Origin: Adenanthera pavonina
Lineage: Eukaryota; Streptophyta; Magnoliopsida; Fabales; Fabaceae
NCBI GenBank assembly: GCA_026686845.1
Contig: JAIVEN010000011.1
Location: forward strand, 29,560,501-29,624,500
Reading direction: 5' to 3'
Length of the DNA: 64,000 nt
How positions within the stretch are numbered: the stretch's first letter is position 1; each line of letters opens with the position of its first letter. The notes beneath the pieces were generated by a model. It ran no database searches. It was not told the DNA's origin and saw only the letters and a list, made by a program, of their open reading frames with translations. Below are positions 37,100-47,970 of the stretch, in pieces. A program made the translations under genes and the position numbers.

Positions 37100-37558
37100 G
37101 TCCTTATCTTTAATAAAGATAATGTCAGTTGAGTGATTTTAGGAGATAAAAGATAACTCAGTTGATTTTGTGTTATCTTTATTTGAATTTGAAATTCAAA
37201 TAAAAGATATGATAACTATTAAATAACCTACGATGGCTAGGCTATTTAATAGGAGGCTGAGTAGAGCATCAGATACATCAATCATTCATTCTACGCTCAT
37301 ATAGAGGTTCCCTGACTAGTGACGGCTAACTCCCAGCTACCATCACTGAGCCCAAACACTAGTTAGAAGATCCTCATCTCATCTAATTTCTTCTAACTAA
37401 TTTCTATGTTTGCAGATATTTGATTTATTCCTAATTTGAGTAGGATTACTCAATTAGATTTTCTATAGCTATGGCGAGAGGTATTTATGATAATTATTTA
37501 TTCCGCTGCGAGTTTGTAGGAGATTTATTTATACTTATATAAATCTATTTCTACACGT
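37100..37558. mobile_element. LTR-like insert in MULE intron (possible solo LTR)
   Basis: TGTGGTCCTTATC ... TTTCTACA, about 460 bp, with the TTCCGCTGCGAGTTT word near its right end that is common in plant copia LTRs. It lies within the intron 37002-37600 (donor GTATGT, acceptor TTTAG before YTVSYKKAWKAKQ). No target duplication was found. Confidence 0.35.
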
Positions 37559-37600
37559 TAAAGTTTCTCAAATAATTGAGTGAATGCACTTGATGTTTAG

Positions 37601-39095
37601 GTACACTGTGTCATACAAGAAAGCATGGAAAGCAAAGCAATTAGCACTTGCTATTGCTTTTGGTAATTGGGAGAGCTCATACATATTACTACCTGGGTGT
37701 TAGCTGCTATTCAATATTTCATGCCTGAGTTGTACATTAAAATTTCAAGCAAACTGTGTTCATAAACCAATTATGAAGGGCAGTTAGTTGACATGCTTAA
37801 GTGTGTTTTTTGAGCATTCAAACCATGTATCGATGCATTTGATCCCTAAAGCCCATCATCCAAGTTGATGGAACTTTCCTATATGGAAAATATAATGGCA
37901 CACTTCTTATGGCCATAACATAGGATGGTAAACGCAATGTTGTACCACTTGCATTTGTTATTGTTGAACGGGAGACAAAAGCTGCTTGGAGATGGTTCTT
38001 ATATCATGTGCGCCAATGTATTTTTAAGAGTAGAACTAAGATATGTTTAATTTTTTATAGACATCCTTCAATCATATATGTAGTTGTAAGTAAACATGTT
38101 GGATGGCAAGCAATATAGGGATATCATGTTTTTTACATACGGCATATGGCTGCTAACCTCCACAAAGCACATGGAATGAATTGGTTGAAGGAAAAGTTCA
38201 TAATATCGATGAATATCGATTGCTTTGTTCATATAAATTAATATATGATTATGAAACTAGTAATTATAAATTTCCAATTATTTGTAGGCTATGCATATGA
38301 ACAATATTATGTTAACCAACAATTGGAAGAGATAGCATTGACTCATTCACTTGCAGTTGCATGGATTGCCAACATTCTAATAGAAAAATGGTCTCGTGCA
38401 TATGACAGTGGTTACCAGAGTTACAGTCACATGACAACTAACCTCGCTGAATGCATGAATGGTGTGTTTAAAGGTGTTCAGAGTTTGCCAATTACTGGTA
38501 TTATGAAGGCTACTATATATAGGGTCAACAACTATTTTGTCAAATGTGCCCAACAAATCCATACACAAATAGTTGTTGGACAAGTGTTTTCCAAGATATT
38601 GAATAAAAAGTTAGAAATGGCAACACAAGCCGCATGTGCATGCATTGTTCACATATATGATAGAAGAGAAACATCATTTGAGGTTGTTGAGCCATACAAT
38701 GTTCCACTCCATCAATTTAATCATTGTTGCAAGGTAAACTTGAATGAAAGAACATATGACTATGGAGAATTTCAGGTAGAGAAGTATCCATGCATGCATG
38801 TCATTGTAGCATGTGCCTTTGTGCAAGTAGACCATTTGCAATTTGTAGATCTAGTTTTTAGATTAGAAAACATGAGCCTTACTTATAATAACGAGTTCCA
38901 TCCGATAGATGATGGGGTTCATTAACCAGAAATTGATATTCTAAGTTTGATCCCTAACCTTACAATGATTCGAGAAAAAGGTCATCCTTGTTCAACTCGT
39001 ATACATAACGAAATGGATTGGACTATGACTGATCAACCTAATAAGTGTGGGCTATGTAGGCAAGTAGGTCATAATCATTCCACTTGTCCATAACA
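37601..39095 (+). pseudogene. MULE transposase core, SWIM-like segment and zinc knuckle
   Basis: YTVSYKKAWKAKQLALAIAF opens the exon. The MULE core follows with QVDGTFLYGKYNGTLLMAIT (first catalytic Asp), then VVPLAFVIVERETKAAWRWF. The 38245-38925 frame (226 codons) has NLAECMNGVFKG, then the SWIM-like YDYGEFQVEKYPCMHVIVAC. The CxC of a true SWIM finger is replaced by Y and Y, and the CxH (PCMH) is kept. The stop at 38923 is followed by KCGLCRQVGHNHSTCP, a CCHC knuckle. Stops before and within the core make it inactive. Confidence 0.75.
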
Positions 39096-39099
39096 TCAG

Positions 39100-40190
39100 G
39101 CCTTTAGATGTTAATTTGTATACATTACTCCATCTTTGGGCATGGGATCGCTTCCTATTGTTAGCACCAGAACCACCTCCACCAACCAATCCATGTACAG
39201 ATATCTATCTTCTTATACCACCCTTGGGATTTAAATATGCTTAATTTACATTTCAACTATTTGATTTTGGCTTATTATTTTAATCCTACAAATTTTAATA
39301 AGTGTTTTCATGTCATTATAGATGAAAGAATGTAGGAGGACAACTTCCTCCGATTGATAGGTTGTTGTATACTTATAGGAAGTTGCTTGATGCAATGGGA
39401 GAGGAAGACATAGTTTGGTAGCCTTATGAATCTCCAATAGTACAACAATTAATTCTAGGATATTGCTTAGAGTCACCACAAATTTGTCGAGCTTCAGTCT
39501 CCTTGATATGCTTCCATATAATTAAATGGTATCATCCTGATCGTGTGCTTAGGTAATTTGGTTGTTGACAACCAATACCTATCATCCTAGTTTATTTAGG
39601 AAATTGCCACATAATCCAACTAAGAGGAAGAACATCAAAAACATGAATTCAAAAACACATGGAGTATATTACATTATGGTTTGGGTGGCATATTACTATT
39701 GTTAAATCACTTGTGACACAGGAAGCATTAGATTGTAGATATGAGTACATGCAATGATATTGAAGACACACTTGATGGTGGATCCATCCTTCTAGTGCAG
39801 CAACTGGCTTTGCGGTAAGTATCTAAAATCATTGCTTCTTATCTTGTTTTATATGGATAATGTCATTACCTAATAATGTCTTATTGTTGATTTTAGGTCG
39901 ATATAGCTGATAAATTGATTCAACTAAGAATTCAAGACTCTTTACCAATGCCAACCGGGGAATATCAACAAAGGGTTATACTGGACCAAAAAAATATTAG
40001 AATGACATTAAGAGAACAACACTATAACATAGTTCCTTAGCCTGCTTCACCTACAATTGAGCTACCACATCCAGTGATTGCTCAAGGTAGACCAAGTAAA
40101 CGACGTGGTGGCTATTTGTCAACTCAACCACCAGTTAAGGCAGAAAAAGAAGAGGAACAAAATCAATATGTGGTGGGAGATGTATAGGAA
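39100..40190 (+). pseudogene. Plant mobile domain (PMD, aminotransferase-like) remnant in the MULE
   Basis: Downstream of the transposase on the same strand: YTLLHLWAWDRFLLLAPEPP, then DAMGEEDIVW, SPQICRASVSLICFHIIKWY and HPDRVLR, the landmarks of the plant mobile domain found in MAIN/MAIL proteins and in some retroelements and MULEs. Further on, RHTRWWIHP-like and ASPTIELPHPVIAQGR tails follow. Stops and frameshifts are present, and intron-like gaps lie at about 39240-39330 and 39810-39900. Confidence 0.7.
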
Positions 40191-40730
40191 TAAAATCCCA
40201 GAGCTGCTTCATCTTCATATGTTTATATTTAATACCATTACATGCCGCCATCATTCATATCCCAATTAAGCTCACCAACTTTAGATTAATTCGGGTTATT
40301 TATGTCTGTATTGGAGAATTCAACACTTTTTGAGTTCGAGTATAATAATTATTCATTTAAAGTGGGTAGGCCATCAAATGAAGTGTTTATGACCCCCCCC
40401 GGCCGCAGTCAATTTCTCCAATTGAGTATCCTATATTTGATCTAAATACCCTACCAGCTGCAATTACCACCAAGTCAACTGAATTTCAACATGAATAGCC
40501 CATAAGACATAGTCAACTACTACGTGCTTAGAGGAGACCAAAATGTGGCACAGAAAGTCATTACGGATAAGGTCAACAATTTTTTTTCTGTGAAAGAAAA
40601 ATTTTTATCTTTAATTGTTGTGAAAATTTGACTTTATTAATTAAAATTTAATAATCACTAATTAATTTGTTAAAATAGTTTATGTTTAAAATTTTTATTA
40701 TTTACAAGTTTTTAATTAATTCTCCCTTCA

Positions 40731-40988
40731 TTTCGCTATATAGTGCACTTTTTTAAGAAATATGTTTTATAATATAGTACACTTTGCGGATTATGTGGTG
40801 TATTTTTTTTTCTTTTCAATATTGCCCCTAACTAGTAGGGTCAAATATTCTCTATTAAAATATTTCTTTCCCAATGCATTTAATGATGGTAATTTAGGAA
40901 AAAGTGGAAAAAAATTTTAGTTATTAATTATTGTCTTAATTTGTGTGTGGTAGTTAAAAGTGCACTATAAATTGAATCCGAGTAAGTA
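40731..40988. mobile_element. Stowaway-like MITE inside the MULE 3' region
   Basis: The left end TCTCCCTTCATTTCGC plus TATATAGTGCACTTTT faces a right end that reads inverted as CTTACTCGGATTCAATT plus TATAGTGCACTTTT, about 255 bp, with TA at the right border. Stowaway (Tc1/mariner) MITEs start CTCCCTC and duplicate TA. Confidence 0.6.
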
Positions 40989-41340
40989 TATCTGTTATAC
41001 TCAATTATTAATCATTATCTTATATTAATCATTGTGTAATAATTATTATAATAATTAATATTAAAAACAAACGTGTCGAATGACTTGATAATTGAAAAGG
41101 ACATAATGCACATCATGATTCAACTTCACCATTTGCATTATGTTTAAAAAAATATTATTGCAAATCGTGATTCATTTTCATGATTTGCACAATATTGAAA
41201 AAATAAATGCAAATCGTGATTGAAAGTTATGATTTGTGTTTTTTATTTTTAAAAAAATAAGTATTGGAAAACATAATCTGATCTTCTGATTTCATGTATA
41301 GTATCTTGATAAAATTTTTCAAAGTTGTTGTATATAAGTA

Positions 41341-41603
41341 CTCCCTCTGGTCCTATATATAAGATCATTTTAATCGAATCACGTAAATTAAGAAAGAGAG
41401 TTAAAACTAATTAACTACCTTGATTTCTCCGAAAATTTCAACCTTTTTCCAAAACTACCCTTATTTAATTTCTCTTTTTCTCTTTAAATACATTAAATAG
41501 GGGCATTTTTTTGAAAATACATAATAAATACCATCTCGTATATTGTAAAGGATCTTATATTTAGGATCAAGGCAAAATGTCTTATATATAGGACCGGAGG
41601 TAG
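41341..41603. mobile_element. Stowaway MITE, copy A
   Basis: 263 bp with ends CTCCCTCTGGTCC and, inverted, CTACCTCCGGTCC, flanked by TA on both sides (41339-41340, 41604-41605). The same family recurs at 42367-42636. No ORF. Confidence 0.85.
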
Positions 41604-41676
41604 TAATATCGTTTTATCACCGTAGTATGTTACTCAATTTTCCTGATAAATATCTATGATCGAACTTGAAGGGAAG

Positions 41677-41914
41677 TGACAAAATATATGATTAATTTGA
41701 AAAATACTATTAGCCATTGTCATTTTAACCATTGCTTCTTCTTTTTTTTCCTAGTTGTTAATCCTGATTAGGTGGTGATTAATTAGCTCTAATATTAATC
41801 ATCCCTTTGTGTAAATATATTAGTAGATGTACAGTTTTTTCTCATTAACGAAGAAATCATTCTTTTTTTTATACCAATCTTGCCTCATCTTTGTCTCTTT
41901 ATTCTCTATACTCA
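41677..41914 (+). repeat. Right LTR of the copia element
   Basis: TGACAAAATATATGATTAAT onward matches the left LTR (26014-26252) to TATACTCA. Purine tract GAAGGGAAG directly precedes it. The sequence after 41914 (CGGACGGGCCCCC) differs and shows no target duplication. Confidence 0.75.
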
Positions 41915-42366
41915 CGGACGGGCCCCCACATTTATGGTTAGTTGACGCCACAAGAATACACAAAATCATAACATTGGGTACACACCCCACACTTGTAAAT
42001 ATTAATATATCCTTCATAAATAAAATATTTCAAATAAATTATACCAAAATATCTCAAATAAATTAGATAAATCACATAACATGAATTTTTAAAGCTAAAA
42101 TATTCACAAAATAATTATAATTATTTGAATATAACAGTATTTAAAAATATAAATAATATAATAAAATATATTTTTTTCATTTTCATGACGCCAAATTGTA
42201 TAACTTTAACAAATGACAAATTATAATAATAAAATCATTAAATAAAGATGCTAAGTTCGTTAGAATCCACAGATATGATGTTAACAATCAAGTAAAGGAT
42301 TCCACAACAACTTAGTTGTCGTTTTGAAGTGGTAATTTGAAATAAACTTTTTTTCAATATCTTATA

Positions 42367-42636
42367 CTCCCTCAGGTCCTTAATATAAGACCCTTTTAAT
42401 CGAATCACGCGGATTAAGAATTGAAATTAAAACTACTTAACTACCTTGATTTCTCTAAAAATTCCAACATTTTCCAAAACTGCCCTTATTTAATCTCTCT
42501 CTCTCTCTCTTTCTCTTTGGATACATTAAATAGGAGTATTTTTCTGGAAATGTATAATAAATACTACCTCGTATATTATAAATGGTCTTATATTTAGGAT
42601 CAGGGTAAAAGATCCTATATATAGGACTGGAGGTAA
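42367..42636. mobile_element. Stowaway MITE, copy B
   Basis: 270 bp with ends CTCCCTCAGGTCC and, inverted, TTACCTCCAGTCC, flanked by TA (42365-42366, 42637-42638). The interior shares long words with copy A (TTTTAATCGAATCACG, TACCTTGATTTCTC) and differs by an expanded CT run. Confidence 0.85.
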
Positions 42637-42639
42637 TAA

Positions 42640-45508
42640 CATATTTTCCTTCATAATTTCAATCCATATCATGAGAAATCTCTTCATCACTCAACACGTA
42701 AAGTAAGTGATCAACAATAAGGCACACACAACATAAATAATTAACTTCACAATGTGAACTACTGCCAATTAGGGGTGTCTATAACCTTTTAGGCTTCGTT
42801 TAGTTCCATGTGACAATAAGAAAAGGAATAGGAATGTGAGAGTTCTCTCATATGAACATGAGAAACTCTTTTCCTACCAAAGTTATTTTGCTAAGTTTGG
42901 CTGGTTACCCAAAATGGGGGTGAAGTGGGTGATACAAGATTTTCACCCTTTTTAGATCACAACTCAATTTCACCAGATGTGCAGCGAAATAGGGATGAAC
43001 AAAGACAGAGAGTAAAGTGCAGCAATTGAAGTGAGAAGATGAAGAGCAAGACATAAGAATTCATACTGTTTTGATCTTAACCACTTAGCGTACGTCTAGT
43101 CCTCAAGTCACCACTTGAGATTTTTCACTATATCCCGCATGTTTGATTCGGGTACATGTGAGGTCTTAGTACATCCCGCAAGTATCAGTAGACACTTGTG
43201 AAACCACTCTCCCCACACCCTTACAAGATGTGTAAAATCTCTTAGTGTTTCTCCATACTAAGATTCTACCCAGAAAATAGTAGAAATGAATGATTACAGA
43301 ATTGAAACTCTTCTTTAGAGTGGATGATACATTGAGGTGGGTTTAACTAATAATGTTGATACAAAAGAATTTTATATATTGGAATAGCATTTTGGCACAA
43401 ACTCACTTAAGATTATTTTTTCATAAGTTCAAATGAGATTCTATTTATAGAATTGTGGCGTAACTAGATGTTAGACACAAGATCTATTTGTTAGACACAA
43501 GTTCTAGCCATTACTCTTCAAAAAGAGCTGTTTACCAATCTTATTAAATGTGTCTGTCTTTCCAAAATTTGAATTTCAGGGCTCAATAAACGAATTTCAC
43601 AGAGTTAGCATAGTTATGTATTTAATGTTGAACTTCAAAAATTCATCTGTCACAAAGTGAAATTCGAATTTTGAGTTTACCAAAATTAACCCACGTTAGT
43701 TCATGCAAATTTTCATACTGGAAGTGCTTTGCTGAAGTTTGAACAGTTGTCTCAAATTTTCACAGTGCACTTTGAAATTCAAATTTCAGAACCTGAAATT
43801 CATTTGTCAGTGGCACATTTAACATGATACAAAAGTTCTTTCTTCAAAATTTGACTGTTGAAATTCAAAGTTCGTCTATCAGAGACATGCTATAACGAGA
43901 CTTACAAGTTCTCATTTTGAAATTTGCATTTTAATGTCCAAAATTTATCTGTTAGAGGTAATGACAATGAACTTATTTTGAACTTCACTAATATTCCAAT
44001 TTTGCCTAAAATTTATATGAATTTTGTACACTTTCACTAACAGTGCTTAATCCAAAATTCAAATTTCAGAACTGAAATTCATCTGTTAGAGATGAAACCC
44101 CTATAACTTAGAATTTCACTAAGTAAAGTTTGAATTTTGCACAAAATAAACATAAATCAAATACAAAAATTTGTTTGTTAGCCAATATTTCTCAATTCTA
44201 ACATAAGGTAACATCAGATTTACTTAATCTAACTTTTTTAAAACATATGGTAATAAGATTAAGTAATTTTCAAAAGCTAAAACCATCTCAAGACCTAAGT
44301 GAAATCAAAATATACCTAATAGCTAGGTCTTCAAAGATTAATCTCCACTTTCACTTAGTTATTTTCTTCTTGGCATGCTCCCTTCTAATCTTTAATTCTT
44401 GAAGCATCCTTTCTCTTCTTCTTTCTTGAGTGAGACATGATATTGATTTTTCTTTCTTTATTCCAATGATCACTCTTCCTTCCTAGACAATTCTACATTT
44501 AATATATTATACTTACAAACTAAGTAGTTAGTCTAATTTATATATCCAACTTGTATTATACATTATAAAAACACAGTAGATATATTAGTGCATAGTATGA
44601 TGTATGCATTATAAACATAATTAAATACATGCTAATGCGCATTTTACTTTTTTAAGGAAGAATATATATGTTAGACATATGTGATGCATTTGTTTCTTAT
44701 TATCTTACATTTGTCATCATCAAAACTTATATTATATTAATCCTAACATTGTCATGCACCAAGCATAATTTTTATATTTTCCCTCACATTTTTCCTTTCC
44801 TCAAATTAATTTTCCATGTGCCAAATGCAACATAAAAGCACGATGCCGTATTATCCTTCCACATATGGGGCACATATGGGAGAAAAGACAAAGGAGACCA
44901 ATGGCAAATATTTAGCGGCATGTCAAGTTATACATGCTCCAAAAATAAATAAAGTAGATACTGTTAATCAATCCAGGAAAATTATATGTTATATCAATAC
45001 TTTTATCATTTTAACCTCATTGATCATAATATTTTAACCCCACTAATTCAAATTTTGAATATATATTGGTTTAACTTTTTTTTGGGTACATGGCTTAAAA
45101 TTTTTGTAAGGGTTTTATTAAACCTAATAAACACAAAGTTGAGGTGATTTAATTAAAAGAGGAGAGTCCAACTAATTCAAACCCTAAAATAATTTTTCTA
45201 AAAATATGTTATTTTATTTTTCCTAAAACCTAAATTAGTAACGAAGAAAGTTGAGAGACTATCAAACTAAATCTCCTCCAGATTAGGTCACACCCATTAA
45301 CACAGGGTCCTAAGTCCACTGATGGAAGTCCTTGGGGTCTTTTTGTCATGATTCCTACAAATGCGAGCATAAGAATATGAATAAAAATTTTAAATAGGAA
45401 ATTTATATCGGAGGAATCACACATACAATGAGAAATCAAACTCTAAGCATAACTTGAAAGTAAAAGAGAAACGACAAAAGTACTAAGAGGAACATGAATA
45501 GATCTTGG
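42640..45508. other. Non-coding region with degenerate repeats
   Basis: From about 43540 to 44120 words such as AAATTCATCTGTTAGAG, GAAATTCAAATTTCAGAA and AAATTTGAATTTCAG recur irregularly (roughly 90-100 bp apart), suggesting an old degenerate tandem array. A CGGGTACATGTGAGG segment near 43150 looks like transposon-derived unique sequence but is unassigned. No gene. Confidence 0.45.
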
Positions 45509-46848
45509 TGTTGGAGATTGTGTCCTACATCAATTATTGTATTATGAATATTGTACTTCATTATGAAAAAGAAGATGTTTTTTCTTCTATTACATTATTA
45601 TATTATTTGCATATTTTTCTTTATAATAATATCCTTGAATAAATTATTTTATCCTAAACGTCCCCAGCTAATCATTATTGTGGGAACAATAATGAACTAA
45701 ATCTAGTATGATTTTGATTGATAATTATGGGTTTATTATGTATGAAGATACAAATCAAAATCATAAGCACTTGTTAGGGGACAAACGCTGGATCAACCCA
45801 TTATAAGATAGTTGCATGAATCAAGTCAGAAGCATATTTCATATATATAACTGTGTCACTGAGCCCTCAGACTTGAGATCACCATTGCTTCCTACATGGG
45901 GAGCACTATACTTTGGTATAGTCAAAAAATCACCTTTAATCAGGAGATCATAAAGGCTATGATCGGACATAGTGAAATTCATGTAGAGGAAGATGAATGG
46001 TTAAGATGGAATTTGTCCCTCTAAATAATGGAGAGATATATCTGGGCCCCTCGATGAATGAGACTGAAAAATGTATGGCCATGCTTGAATGGAAGGGTTT
46101 CCATTTGTTTTGTTAGTCTGATTAGAGATTGAGAAAGTAATGGTCGAGTAAGATAAGGATTACGTTTTCATGCCTCATACTTGACCTATATATCGTGAGA
46201 CAAAAAGAGATGTGATAGGGTTGTATAATAAGTTGCATCGGATCATCGATTTCATATGATTTGGGTAGTCATAATGTCTTACTAGAGACCACTTGTAACT
46301 TGTGGGTACAATAATGTTATTGGCCCACTGCCAGCATCATATGGGCCTACAGGGTCGTACACAAGAACGGATTAACTTGAGCTAGAATGTCTAGATTCAT
46401 TAAATCTAATATGTGTGTAAATTCGATGAATTTAATGTCTACTTTAGGGTGGAGAAATTTTATAAATATATTTGATATATCTTATAAAATTTGAAATATA
46501 TATATGTTTAATATATATTATATATAGATTTGGTATATTAAATATATATTTTGAAATATATATCATTTAATCAATTTAAATGAATTAGTTTTAAATTTAA
46601 TTATATGTGATAGATTTAAATTTAAACTAATCTATTTAATTAACATTTGATTTAATTTAAATAATTAATTTAAATTAATCAAATAATAATAAAATCATAT
46701 CTATATAATAATAGAGACTAGGGTTATTATATACAAAATTAAGAGAGTCTTTTCCACCCTAGAGAGAGAGCAGCTGCACACTTAGAGAAAGAAAGTGGAC
46801 GGACGCACAGAGAGAGAAACGTACGGCGTCAGTTCCTGGGATCCAACA
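45509..46848. repeat. LTR-like block with 7-bp terminal inverted repeats
   Basis: It starts TGTTGGAGATTGTGTCC and ends GATCCAACA, so TGTTGGA is mirrored by TCCAACA, about 1.34 kb. No second copy lies in the window and no flanking duplication was found (CTTGG left, GTGAA right). It may be a diverged solo LTR or part of a longer LTR extending to about 47035. The AT-rich centre has no ORF. Confidence 0.35.
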
Positions 46849-47556
46849 GTGAAAAGAACCGAAAAGATACACACCAAAGGTAAAAATATTCTTTTATATC
46901 TAGATTTAAGTAACATTGACAGATTCACGAGAAGGATTCGGTTGTGTTATTCTGCTGTGCGTGTATCGAGATTCCTAAGACTTGGAATCGGCTTCATGGA
47001 GATCTTGCTAGAAATAGTGCTAATGTGAACACATGATGCTTAAGAAAGTGGAAGATTGCTTGGTTGCAAGAATGGAATGCTTGATTTGATGTAGTGGTCT
47101 TCTAAAGATGAATATTGGGATTGATGTTGTGTCTTGAGGATAAGTTTGTAGGATCTAAGAGATTGGTTTTTTTTTTTTTTGTGTGTGTGTAGAGTTTGTG
47201 TGTGAGAGGTTTTTAGATTAGTTTGGAAAATAAATCTCACATTGGGAGGATCAAAGTTTTTATATATAGTCTTTTATGAGTAGGAGGTCCAATCACATGA
47301 CAATGTGGGTTTTGGTGGGGAAGAGTTTGGGTGCATTTAAATATTAAATAATTAATATTTAAAAAAACATTTAGCACACAGGATAATTGGCACATGACGT
47401 GTTCGTAAGCATTGGGTTAATATTGATTTGACAGTCTATTTCTAATAAGGATTTAAAATTCAAATTTATTTAATTACTAATAAATTACTATTTAATTTTA
47501 TTTTGTTACCAAAGTTTAGAAATTGCCCAGTAATACGTGTTTGCGATTTTGATTTT

Positions 47557-47970
47557 CCTTAATTACGTTTTTAGTAATTCATTTTGAATTTTGGCTATAA
47601 AAGGAACATATCAGAAGAGGTACATACAAAGAAATCATTCTATCCTCCTCCTAAAATGTAACATTCATATTTTTAACAAGTTAATACTTGAGCTAAAGAA
47701 AGTTTTATGAAAGAATTTTAATAGAGAAAGGCAAAGCTAGATATTTCCAAAAATGCATAATTTCCTTAATTACATTTTTAATAATTTGTTTTGAATTTTG
47801 GCTATAAAAGGAACAGATCAGAACAGGGGCACACATAAAAAATCATTTTCATCCATATTTTTAAGACGTTAATTCTTGAGGTTGATCATTAAAAGAAAGT
47901 TTCATGAAAGAAATGCTGTAGCAAAAGGCAAAGATAGATGTTTCCAAAAAGCATAATTTCTCTTAAAGAT
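47557..47970 (+). repeat. Tandem duplication, period about 207 bp, with TATA-like box in each unit
   Basis: TTTGAATTTTGGCTATAAAAGGAACA occurs in both units (as two nearly identical words about 207 bp apart), each followed by ACATA...AAATCATT, TTCTTGAG-type words, GAAAGTTT(T/C)ATGAAAG and AGGCAAAG.TAGAT.TTTCCAAAAA. Divergence is modest. Nothing else was recognised in 46849-48446. Confidence 0.75.

Larger units (their letters stand above)
33145..41338 (+). mobile_element. Mutator-like element (MULE) carrying transposase and plant mobile domain
   Basis: About 8 kb between copia RNase H and the copia right LTR. Both ends hold related words in inverse orientation (GAAATCGTAACTCTCAATTA near 33220; its counterpart read inverted near 41205-41235 is AAATCATAACTTTCAATCAC), consistent with long imperfect terminal regions. 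Coding remnants on the plus strand run from about 35895 to 40190. The left 2.7 kb (33145-35890) is AT-rich, without frames, and probably 5' non-coding and intron. The ends and target duplication could not be fixed because the right end abuts a Stowaway MITE. Confidence 0.65.
26014..41914 (+). mobile_element. Decayed Ty1-copia retrotransposon split by at least four later insertions
   Basis: The LTRs at 26014-26252 and 41677-41914 share a long common sequence (ATGATTAATTTGAAAAATAC and onward). A degenerate PBS TAGTATTAGAGC (26256-26267) follows the left LTR and a purine tract GAAGGGAAG precedes the right one. Between them the order gag, zinc knuckle, protease, integrase, reverse transcriptase, RNase H is kept on the plus strand, with many stops. 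Insertions interrupt it at 27931 (LINE), 31269 (hAT MITE), 32113 (MULE MITE) and about 33145 (MULE with PMD). No target duplication was found at the outer ends. Confidence 0.75.

Noticed and set aside
37601..38925. MULE transposase as an active gene
   Set aside because: The 226-codon frame is open, but the upstream core contains several stops and the SWIM cysteines are changed.
47160..47195. (T)n(GT)n run read as a terminator
   Set aside because: No adjacent gene. It is a simple microsatellite.
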